From positions 1-29,679 of the forward strand of contig JAQSWE010000009.1 of assembly GCA_029266795.1 (NCBI GenBank): DNA of 29,679 nucleotides, read 5' to 3'. Positions within the stretch are counted from its first letter, which is position 1; the number at the start of each line of letters is the position of its first letter. The position numbers and the translations under genes are program-made. This document shows, piece by piece, positions 8,313-14,695 of the stretch. Below the pieces are notes generated by a model. It saw nothing but the letters and a program-made list of their open reading frames with translations, was not told the origin of the DNA and ran no database searches. This DNA comes from Alphaproteobacteria bacterium. Its GTDB lineage: Bacteria; Pseudomonadota; Alphaproteobacteria; Micavibrionales; UBA2020.

Positions 8313-8818
8313 TGCAGGCGAATCCCAGCATCCGCCTGTTTACGCCGGATGAATGGCCGCTCTATAAAACGGTGCGGCTGAAAGCGCTTCAATCAGACCC
8401 GAAAGTTTTCGGCTCCAGCTACGCCCGCGAAGAACCGCGCCCCGATGCCGAATGGCGGCAGGCGCTGGAGCGCAAGGACATGGCCGTCTTCGGCATCTTC
8501 GACGGCGAACAAGTGATCGGCATGACCGGCGTCGTCATCGACAAGGATGACCCAACCATCGCGAAACTCTGGGGCTCATGGCTGGCACCTGAATGGCGCG
8601 GCAAGGGCGTGTCGGAAGACATGTACCGCGCCCGTATCGACTGGGCACGCGAACACGAAACGGCCAAGAAAATCGTCGTCGCGCACCGCGCCTCGAACAT
8701 CGCCTCGAAAAAAGCCAACCATAAACACGGTTTCGTCATGACGGGATCTGCGCCGCATTTGTGGCATGACGGCGTGACCGAGGACGAGGTTTTCTATGAG
8801 TTGGTGCTAGAGGATTAA
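8312..8818 (+). CDS. GNAT-family N-acetyltransferase
   Basis: 168 residues starting at the ATG at 8312, which shares a base with the preceding stop. The fold is that of GCN5-related acetyltransferases: an N-terminal IRLFTPDEWPLYKTVRLKAL helix-strand unit, a central strand IGMTGVVID, then LAPEWRGKGV as the acetyl-CoA pyrophosphate loop (the R/Q-x-x-G-x-G/A element) and a later KKANHKHGFVMTG segment. The acceptor is unknown. It is last in the probable three-gene operon from 6671 and converges with the FixH-like gene two bases away. Confidence 0.88.
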   Translation: MQANPSIRLFTPDEWPLYKTVRLKALQSDPKVFGSSYAREEPRPDAEWRQALERKDMAVFGIFDGEQVIGMTGVVIDKDDPTIAKLWGSWLAPEWRGKGVSEDMYRARIDWAREHETAKKIVVAHRASNIASKKANHKHGFVMTGSAPHLWHDGVTEDEVFYELVLED

Positions 8819-8820
8819 GT

Positions 8821-9318
8821 CTACTTGATCTCGATGCGCTCGCTGAATTCGAGTGTCTCGAGCCTGCGGCCCAAGCGGACGCGGATGATCCATTCGCCCG
8901 GCTCCGAAAAACGGTAGTTCGCGACGAGCTCGCCTTTCTCCGTCTCTTTAAGGGTCATGGCTGTTTCATCGCCGCCTGACGCTTTTTTTACAAAAGCCTC
9001 TTTCGACGTCAGCGCGATGGGGCCGCGCAGATCGACCGTCGTGACGCGGAATGAATAGCTGCCGTTTTCTTCCTTGCGGTAGGCGATCTCCCCGCGCCAG
9101 GTGGGGCGGGAAAAATATTTCCAGTCATCGGCATGGTCTGAAAATTCCACCGGCACACCGGGGCGGCTTGCATCCGGTGCCGCCTTGGAAACGGCGGGAA
9201 CAGGCGGGGTGTAGTAAAACACATATACGGCATTCGCCACCGCCAGCACCAGCAGGACGAAGAGGATAAACCGGATAAAGAAGCGGCTGCCGCTTTTTGC
9301 GCTCAAGACAAACTCCAA
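8821..9318 (-). CDS. Membrane-anchored protein with FixH/YtkA-like domain
   Basis: 165 residues. A single transmembrane helix at about 14-33 (FIRFILFVLLVLAVANAVYVF) is preceded by a short basic segment, so the rest faces the periplasm. The soluble part contains strand patterns such as YSFRVTTVDLRGPIAL and GEWIIRVRLGRRLETLEFS. These resemble the immunoglobulin-like fold of FixH/YtkA proteins, which in other bacteria accompany cytochrome oxidase assembly or copper handling. No oxidase or copper genes lie here, so that role is only a possibility. Confidence 0.6.
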   Translation of the reverse strand: MEFVLSAKSGSRFFIRFILFVLLVLAVANAVYVFYYTPPVPAVSKAAPDASRPGVPVEFSDHADDWKYFSRPTWRGEIAYRKEENGSYSFRVTTVDLRGPIALTSKEAFVKKASGGDETAMTLKETEKGELVANYRFSEPGEWIIRVRLGRRLETLEFSERIEIK

Positions 9319-9385
9319 ACAGGGAATGCGCCGATTTTGCGACTGCCGTGGCCCGAAAGCAAACGAAATATCAAGTCATTGAAAT

Positions 9386-10354
9386 CTATAACCATTTCAG
9401 CCGCCTGAAAACGACGATCTGCACAACGGCGATGATGAGGGCGATGCCGCAGGCGCTCAGGAATGCCTCGGGATGGTCTGCCCCCGGGATGCCCTTGACG
9501 TTCATGCCCAGCAGCCCGCTGAAAAAGCTGAGCGGCATGAAGATCGCGGTGATGACGGAGAGGATGTAGAGGTTTTTGTTCAGCTTGCCGGAGAGGGCGC
9601 TCTGCAATTCGTCCTGCAGGATGTTCGCGCGGTCACGCAATGCTTCGAGATCTTCGAGGTAGCGCATCATGCGGTCGTTGTTGTCCTGCATCAGCCATTT
9701 GTCGGCGGGCAGCATCCAGCCCTGCTGCGAGAATTGCAGGCGGTTGAACACTTCGCGCTGCGGGGCGATATGGCGGCGGAACAGGGTCGCCTGCTTGCGG
9801 ATGCCGGCGATATCGTTGCGCAAATGCGCATCCGGGTTTTCGAGGCTTAAGGCCTCCAGCCGGTCGGTCGTATTCTCCAGCTCCTGCAGTGCCGGCTCGA
9901 TGCCGTCATTGAGGCTGGAGCAGAGCATGGCAACGAATTCGCCCACGCGCTTGGGCCCCCGCCCGTGGCGCAGACGCTCGTCGAGGTCGGCGATGGTTTT
10001 CGATTTGCGGCGGCCGATGCTGACGATGAGGTTTTCGGTGATCCAGAGGCGCACGGAAACCAGATCCTCCGGCGCGGGGCCCGGGTTGAAATTGATCCCG
10101 CGCAGCATCAACAGCGAATAACTGCCTTGTTCTTCCAGCCTCGGGCGCATTTCCTCCGCCAGCATCGTTTTTACGATGACGGGGTCGAGATGCAGCTGCT
10201 CTCGCAGGAATTTCTTGGCGTCGGCATGGCGGCCATTCAGGTGAATCCAGATCAGGCGCTTGTCGTCGGGCTTGATCGAGGCGAGGTCGACGACCTCGGC
10301 GGAACCTTTGCCGTCAAGCGCGTAGGAGAGCAGGCATGCCTTGGTTTCTTCCAT
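9386..10354 (-). CDS. zntB: CorA-family transporter, ZntB-like
   Basis: 322 residues. The N-terminal two thirds form the cytoplasmic funnel domain with long helices (ELENTTDRLEALSLENPDAH). Two C-terminal transmembrane helices follow, and the signature GMN is at 283-285 within FSGLLGMNVKGIPG. The context G-M-N-V-x-G-I-P is the ZntB variant rather than the CorA Mg2+ consensus, so zinc transport is favoured. The second helix ends in a basic RRLKWL tail. It begins three bases after the stop of the MscS-type gene and is its operon partner. Confidence 0.88.
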   Translation of the reverse strand: MEETKACLLSYALDGKGSAEVVDLASIKPDDKRLIWIHLNGRHADAKKFLREQLHLDPVIVKTMLAEEMRPRLEEQGSYSLLMLRGINFNPGPAPEDLVSVRLWITENLIVSIGRRKSKTIADLDERLRHGRGPKRVGEFVAMLCSSLNDGIEPALQELENTTDRLEALSLENPDAHLRNDIAGIRKQATLFRRHIAPQREVFNRLQFSQQGWMLPADKWLMQDNNDRMMRYLEDLEALRDRANILQDELQSALSGKLNKNLYILSVITAIFMPLSFFSGLLGMNVKGIPGADHPEAFLSACGIALIIAVVQIVVFRRLKWL

Positions 10355-10357
10355 CGC

Positions 10358-11662
10358 TTACACCTTGGCCGTATCGGGCAGTTTGTCCGGCGGCGGTGCG
10401 GCTTCGGCGGGCGGCGCGTTTTCTTTCTCGGTCGTTTTGTAAGACGACTCGCGCGGCGAATGCGGCATGCCGATTTTTTCCTCGTTGAACTTGCGCCAGA
10501 CGGAGAACAGGATTTCGCTTTGCGTCGTAATGCGTTTTTCGCGGATATCGGCGACCCAGACATTGAGCGAGAAGGTGACAGCCAGGTCAGTGAAGCCTGT
10601 CAGCATGCAGGTAGGTGCAGGCGAGGCAAGGCAGCGCGGATGCGACCGCGCAACCGACAGCATCACTTCGCGCGCGCGGTCGAGGTCGGTGCCATAGGCG
10701 ACGTTGATCGGCAGGCGCAAGAGCCCGCGCGCGTCGGAGAGCGTCCAGTTGACGACGCGCTGGGTGATGAAATCCTCGTTCGGGATCATGATTTCGCGGG
10801 AATCGAAAGCTTCGACCAGCGTATAGCGCGCGCCGGTTTTTTTGACGATGCCGGAGACGTCGCCATTCGCCATCTCGATCATGTCGCCGACCTCCACGGA
10901 ACGCTCCAGCAACAGGATCATGCCGCTGATGAAGTTGGAGGCGATTTTCTGCAGGCCGAAGCCGAGCCCCACGCCGACCGCGCCGCCGAAGATGGCAAAG
11001 GCGGTGAGATCGATGCCGATGGTCGACAGCGCGAACAGTGCCGCCACGACATAAACGCCGATGCGTCCCAGCGACAGGAACAGCTGGCGCGTGGACGGGC
11101 GCAGATAGCGGATTTTTTGCAGCGACAGTTCCATGCCGCGGATGACGGTGCTGGCAAGCCACATCAAAAGGATGATGCTGACGACGAATTTGACGGCCTG
11201 ATAGGCTGAGAGCTCGATCTTGCCAATGGAGAAGGTCGTGTCCTGCGCGGCCTTCACGATATCGCCCAGCAGGTTGGTCAGGGACAGGAAAGCGAAGAAC
11301 AGCGCGATCACGGCGGCAATCAGCGTCTTGCCGCGGCTATGGGTCAGCGAATAGACGGCGGCAAGACCCAGCCAGCCGAAACACAGCACGCGCACGATAT
11401 GGCGCATGGTTTCATCGACGATCAGGCCTTTCTTGCCGATCAGCGCCGCGCCCACGATCAGGACGATCAGGTTGACCACGGGGCCGATCAAGGGGATCAG
11501 GCGGCGGTAGAGCTTGGCGGAGGATTTTTCCTTGTCCGGCAGCGATTTCCAGTGCGATTTCGCCGCCCAGAAGAACAACAGGCCGATCACGGGCGCGCCC
11601 AGCACCCACATCAGGGCGAGCTTGTTTTCAGAGCTGAGCGTTTGCAGAAATTCCTCGATCAT
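10358..11662 (-). CDS. MscS-family small-conductance mechanosensitive channel
   Basis: 434 residues from the ATG at 11662. A GTG two codons upstream (11668) has better spacing from an AGGGA and could be the true start; still longer starts would run toward the divergent GNAT gene. Several transmembrane helices fill the first 250 residues. Then comes the pore helix and beta-domain signature AIFGGAVGVGLGFGLQKIAS and NFISGMILLLERSVEVGD, followed by IPNEDFITQRVVNWT. This is the MscS/YbdG-like arrangement with extra N-terminal helices, opening on membrane tension during hypo-osmotic shock. The C-terminal tail is Pro/Ala/Glu-rich. It is the first gene of the operon with zntB. Confidence 0.9.
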   Translation of the reverse strand: MIEEFLQTLSSENKLALMWVLGAPVIGLLFFWAAKSHWKSLPDKEKSSAKLYRRLIPLIGPVVNLIVLIVGAALIGKKGLIVDETMRHIVRVLCFGWLGLAAVYSLTHSRGKTLIAAVIALFFAFLSLTNLLGDIVKAAQDTTFSIGKIELSAYQAVKFVVSIILLMWLASTVIRGMELSLQKIRYLRPSTRQLFLSLGRIGVYVVAALFALSTIGIDLTAFAIFGGAVGVGLGFGLQKIASNFISGMILLLERSVEVGDMIEMANGDVSGIVKKTGARYTLVEAFDSREIMIPNEDFITQRVVNWTLSDARGLLRLPINVAYGTDLDRAREVMLSVARSHPRCLASPAPTCMLTGFTDLAVTFSLNVWVADIREKRITTQSEILFSVWRKFNEEKIGMPHSPRESSYKTTEKENAPPAEAAPPPDKLPDTAKV

Positions 11663-11770
11663 CTTCACATTATTCCCTATTTCCACGCCGTTTCCAATGT
11701 TTGCGGACAGGAAACGCAGCATAAAAAGAATTCGGGTGCGGGCGAAAAAAAGGCGGGTTAGGATAAAACC

Positions 11771-12295
11771 ATGAGCAATGCTGACCTTATGCAAAATCTG
11801 AAGTTGCGTGAAGCGACCGAGAACGATATTCCGGCGCTGGACGGCATCGCTGCCGCCATGCGCGCCACGCATGAGGCTGGATATTTCGCGCGCAGCCTGC
11901 GCGAAGGCCGCACCGTTTTGCTAGCGGAACAGGCGGGCGCGGCGGTCGGTTATGTGCAGGTGAACTGGAAACCGAATTATGTGCCGTTCCGGCGGTTGAA
12001 CATCCCCGAAATACAGGACCTGAACGTCGTGCCGGCGGCGCGGCAACAGGGCATCGGCGACGCCATGGTCGCGGCCTGCGAAAACCTTGCCCGCGAAAAG
12101 GGGCATGAGGATATGGGGATCAGCGTCGGGCTCTATGCCGGATACGGAGCGGCGCAGCGCTTATACGTACGGCGCGGTTATGTGCCGGATGGCGCGGGTA
12201 TTTCCTATGACGATATGCCGGTGACAGCGGGTGAAATGCGCGCGGTTGACGACCTGCTAACCCTTAAACTTGTGAAAAGCCTTGGCCAAGGGTGA
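11771..12295 (+). CDS. GNAT-family N-acetyltransferase
   Basis: 174 residues. It shows LKLREATENDIPALDGIAAAM at the N-terminus, VGYVQVNW as the central strand, IQDLNVVPAARQQGIGDAMVAA with the acetyl-CoA loop (R-Q-Q-G-I-G), and YGAAQRLYVRRGYVPDG as the C-terminal helix-strand. The acceptor is unknown. Its last codons overlap the start of aat by 14 bases, so the two are probably co-translated. Both it and aat belong to the GNAT-like fold superfamily, but the sequences are not otherwise alike. Confidence 0.9.
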   Translation: MSNADLMQNLKLREATENDIPALDGIAAAMRATHEAGYFARSLREGRTVLLAEQAGAAVGYVQVNWKPNYVPFRRLNIPEIQDLNVVPAARQQGIGDAMVAACENLAREKGHEDMGISVGLYAGYGAAQRLYVRRGYVPDGAGISYDDMPVTAGEMRAVDDLLTLKLVKSLGQG

Positions 12296-13214
12296 CCCTG
12301 ACATTACGCCCGAACTGCTTTTGCATGCCTATTCGATTGGCGTGTTCCCGATGGCGCGCAGCAGAAGGGCGCGGACCATTGAATGGTACGACCCGCCGGC
12401 GCGCGGCATCCTCTCCATCGATAAATTGCACGTGCCGTCGCGGCTGCGCCGCACGATACGGCAGGCCCCGTACCGCATCACATTCGATCGCGCCTTTCGC
12501 GCCGTCATGACCGGCTGTGCCGATGCGCGTCCCTATACATGGATCAACGATAAAATCATCAATCTGTATACGCAGCTGCATGAAGCAGGTTTTGCGCATA
12601 GCGTCGAAGCGTGGCGCGGCGAAGAGTTGGTGGGCGGCGTCTACGGTATTTCGATAGGCGGCGCGTTTTTCGGTGAGAGCATGTTTTCGACCGCAACCGA
12701 TGCCAGCAAGATCGCGCTCGTCTACCTTGTGGCGCGGCTGTGGCGGCAGGGGTACAAGCTGCTGGATACGCAGTTCGTCAACGAACACCTCACGCAATTC
12801 GGTGTCATGGAAATCAGCCGTGACGATTATCACGCGCGGCTTGCGGCGGCGATTGAACTGCCGGTCGTGTTTGACGATCAGTCTTCGGGATTTGCTTCCG
12901 GCGCTGTTTCGCCCGCGCCGTCCTCGAACGATCCGGGCAACTGGTCGACCGGCGGCATGGGCGCGGGTTTCAGCAGTGGCGCTTTTTCGCCGGCAACCGG
13001 CGCGCCTGCTGGCGCTGCGGGGGATGCCGTGGCGGGCTTATCCATTTCATCGGTTTCGGGCGATGCTTCGGTATCGACGACGGGTTCGTCGTCGGGCGTT
13101 GCGGGCTTGCCGTCCTCTTCGGGCGCATGTGTCGGCGCCTTTTCGGACGAGAAAACTTCGGCCGGTTTCGCGGCGGTTGCCGCATTTTTGCATTCCATCA
13201 CCCAGACGTCGTAG
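12282..13214 (+). CDS. aat: Leucyl/phenylalanyl-tRNA-protein transferase with long antisense-coded tail
   Basis: 310 residues from a TTG at 12282; no better start exists before the conserved ITPELLLHAYSIGVFPMA. Aat moves Leu or Phe from tRNA to proteins with N-terminal Arg or Lys, marking them for ClpS/ClpAP degradation (N-degron pathway). Family motifs are TWINDKIINLYTQLHEAGFAHSVE, ELVGGVYGISIGGAFFGESMF and LLDTQFVNEHLTQFG. The domain ends near residue 200. The remaining 110 residues are Ser/Ala/Gly-rich and overlap the DUF2155 gene on the opposite strand by 337 bases, so they are antisense to its C-terminal linker and stop just past its VYDVW motif. Normal family length is about 210-240. 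Confidence 0.93.
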   Translation: MAKGDPDITPELLLHAYSIGVFPMARSRRARTIEWYDPPARGILSIDKLHVPSRLRRTIRQAPYRITFDRAFRAVMTGCADARPYTWINDKIINLYTQLHEAGFAHSVEAWRGEELVGGVYGISIGGAFFGESMFSTATDASKIALVYLVARLWRQGYKLLDTQFVNEHLTQFGVMEISRDDYHARLAAAIELPVVFDDQSSGFASGAVSPAPSSNDPGNWSTGGMGAGFSSGAFSPATGAPAGAAGDAVAGLSISSVSGDASVSTTGSSSGVAGLPSSSGACVGAFSDEKTSAGFAAVAAFLHSITQTS

Positions 13215-13564
13215 ACCGGATGGTCCATGGCCGACAGCGACGGGTTGGAGGCGAACATCCAGCCGCTGAAAATCCATGTCGAATCTTTTTCCGACGGCTT
13301 GCGCTCCCAGATCTGCATAAAAGCCGCGCTTTCGGGGCGGTCGAGCGGCGAGGCGCGCTTGCAGGACCGCACCTTGATGAACAGCGAATTGCCGAACTTG
13401 ACGGTTTTATCGACGGGAATTTCAAAGGTATGCGTGCGCGCCGACAGCTTGTCGATCGTGCGCATGACGACGATCGAGGTGTTTTCCATTTTCCGAGGAG
13501 CCGCAACAGCAACGGTGCTGAGGCAGACAATCGCAGCGGCAAAAATGGAAAAGCCTTTCAGCAT
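12878..13564 (-). CDS. DUF2155 domain protein, secreted
   Basis: 228 residues. A signal peptide (MLKGFSIFAAAIVCLSTVAVA-AP) is followed by the DUF2155 domain at about 34-126: IDKLSARTHTFEIPVDKTVKFGN, then a Cys (VRSCKR), PESAAFMQIWE, WIFSGWMFASNPSLSAMDHP and VYDVWVMEC with a second Cys. The two Cys may form a disulfide. The domain's function is not known to me. Residues 127-228 are acidic and Pro/Ala-rich. Its 3' half lies antisense to the tail of aat. The start overlaps the mlaD stop (TGATG). The order aat/DUF2155/mlaD/NDUFA12 recurs in Alphaproteobacteria as I recall. Confidence 0.9.
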   Translation of the reverse strand: MLKGFSIFAAAIVCLSTVAVAAPRKMENTSIVVMRTIDKLSARTHTFEIPVDKTVKFGNSLFIKVRSCKRASPLDRPESAAFMQIWERKPSEKDSTWIFSGWMFASNPSLSAMDHPVYDVWVMECKNAATAAKPAEVFSSEKAPTHAPEEDGKPATPDDEPVVDTEASPETDEMDKPATASPAAPAGAPVAGEKAPLLKPAPMPPVDQLPGSFEDGAGETAPEANPED

Positions 13565-14106
13565 CAGGGATGGGTTTCCTGCGCGGGTGCCGTTTGCTCG
13601 GGAGCGGGAGCAGGGGCGGGCGCTTCGGGGGTTGCAGCTGCATCTTCCTTGTCGCCGTCTTTGTCCTTCGTCAGGCTGAAGATCACCTGGCCGAGAAGCT
13701 GCTCGAGGCTCGCGGTCGATTGCGTGTATTCGATGCGGCCGCCGTTTTTCAGCATATCGTCTTCGTTGCCGGGCTGCAGCGTCAGGAATTTTCCGTCCAG
13801 CAGGCCTGCGCTCACGATCACGGCGGAGCTGTCGACGGGCAGCTTGATCTGTTCGTCCACGCTCAAATGAACGATGGCGCGGTAGGTTTCCTTGTTGAGC
13901 TCGAAGCCCAGCACCTGCCCGACCTTCACGCCGCCGATGCGCACGGGCGCGCCGGCGTCGAGGCCGTCGATGCGGTCGAATTCCGCCACCAGCTGATAGC
14001 CGGATGCCGGCGCGATATCGGTCGCGCGGTAAAAGAAGAACATGAAGGCGCCTGCGACCAGCAGTACGACGGCACCCAGGACCGTTTCAGCCATATTTCT
14101 TTGCAT
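13564..14106 (-). CDS. mlaD: MlaD-family (MCE domain) lipid transport protein
   Basis: 180 residues. One N-terminal transmembrane helix (about 8-27) anchors a periplasmic MCE domain with the typical LVAEFDRIDGLDAGAPVRIGGVKVGQV block (40-66), a strand pair and SAGLLDGKFLTLQPGNED. MlaD hexamers form the substrate channel of the ABC system that moves phospholipids between outer and inner membranes. The C-terminal 35 residues are Pro/Ala-rich. mlaE, mlaF and mlaC are not in the window, so this is an orphan copy in a complex I/DUF2155 operon. GGAG lies 7 bases before the ATG. Confidence 0.9.
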   Translation of the reverse strand: MQRNMAETVLGAVVLLVAGAFMFFFYRATDIAPASGYQLVAEFDRIDGLDAGAPVRIGGVKVGQVLGFELNKETYRAIVHLSVDEQIKLPVDSSAVIVSAGLLDGKFLTLQPGNEDDMLKNGGRIEYTQSTASLEQLLGQVIFSLTKDKDGDKEDAAATPEAPAPAPAPEQTAPAQETHP

Positions 14107-14118
14107 ATGTTTTCTCCG

Positions 14119-14508
14119 TTATTCCGGCGGCTGCCATGCCGTGATGTCGCCGCTCGATGCTGCGCGGTTGCCGCCCTTCAGCGTATGGCCGGGGGGCAGG
14201 TAAGCGTTCGGCGTGCCCGTCTGGTTCGGCAGATGCGGCAGCTGCCATGATTTGCGGTTGCGGTTGTCCAACGGCGGCACCTTGTCGGTCTGGCTGTGCA
14301 GCCAGCCATGCCATTCGGGGGGCACATTCGATGCTTCGGCATCGGCGACATACATCACCCAGCGGCGCTGGCGCTTGCTGCCTTTGCGCGGCTTGGCAGA
14401 ATAATATTTGTTGCCGAACTGGTCCTTGCCGACGAACTGGCCGCGCAGGCTGGTATGCAGCAGCATCTGGATATTGCTGAGAACGCCGAATATGGAAAGT
14501 TTGGCCAT
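14119..14508 (-). CDS. NADH:ubiquinone oxidoreductase NDUFA12-type accessory subunit
   Basis: 129 residues from the ATG at 14508, preceded by GAAGGCG; longer in-frame starts lack a ribosome binding site. The N-terminus GQFVGKDQFGNKYYSAK, then RRWVMYVADAEASNVPPEWHGWLHSQTDKVP, is diagnostic of NDUFA12/B17.2, an accessory subunit of complex I found in mitochondria and Alphaproteobacteria. It binds peripherally to the matrix or cytoplasmic arm. This gene is the strongest single pointer to the taxonomic group. It is first in the operon with mlaD (12-base gap) and DUF2155. Confidence 0.95.
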   Translation of the reverse strand: MAKLSIFGVLSNIQMLLHTSLRGQFVGKDQFGNKYYSAKPRKGSKRQRRWVMYVADAEASNVPPEWHGWLHSQTDKVPPLDNRNRKSWQLPHLPNQTGTPNAYLPPGHTLKGGNRAASSGDITAWQPPE

Positions 14509-14662
14509 GTTTTCGCCTTCATAGAATCTTGAGTTCAATAAATACGCCCTGCGGTCGGGGGGGCGCAACTTTTTTCTCGAATGAAAACAGCATGAAAACG
14601 GCAATTGATAAGGCAGGGGCAATTGTGTCACATTATCGCCCAAGCCCCCTAAGCCTCTTTCG

Positions 14663-14685
14663 ATTGAATATACTGATATTCCAAT
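14663..14685. promoter_or_regulatory. Dyad upstream of the RNR-like gene, candidate operator
   Basis: ATTGAATAT (14663-14671) and ATATTCCAAT (14676-14685) form an inverted repeat around ACTG, with one unpaired C. It ends 10 bases before the ATG at 14696, where a repressor could block transcription or ribosome access. It does not look like the NrdR box known from ribonucleotide reductase operons. Confidence 0.35.
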
Positions 14686-14695
14686 AGGTTAACTA

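Noticed and set aside
9965..11209. 414-codon plus-strand frame across zntB and the MscS gene
   Set aside because: It crosses two real minus-strand genes with strong family motifs and encodes a composition typical of antisense reading.
14509..14695. NrdR boxes upstream of the RNR-like gene
   Set aside because: No pair of sites resembling the ACACTATATATTGTGT-type box; only an unrelated dyad is present.
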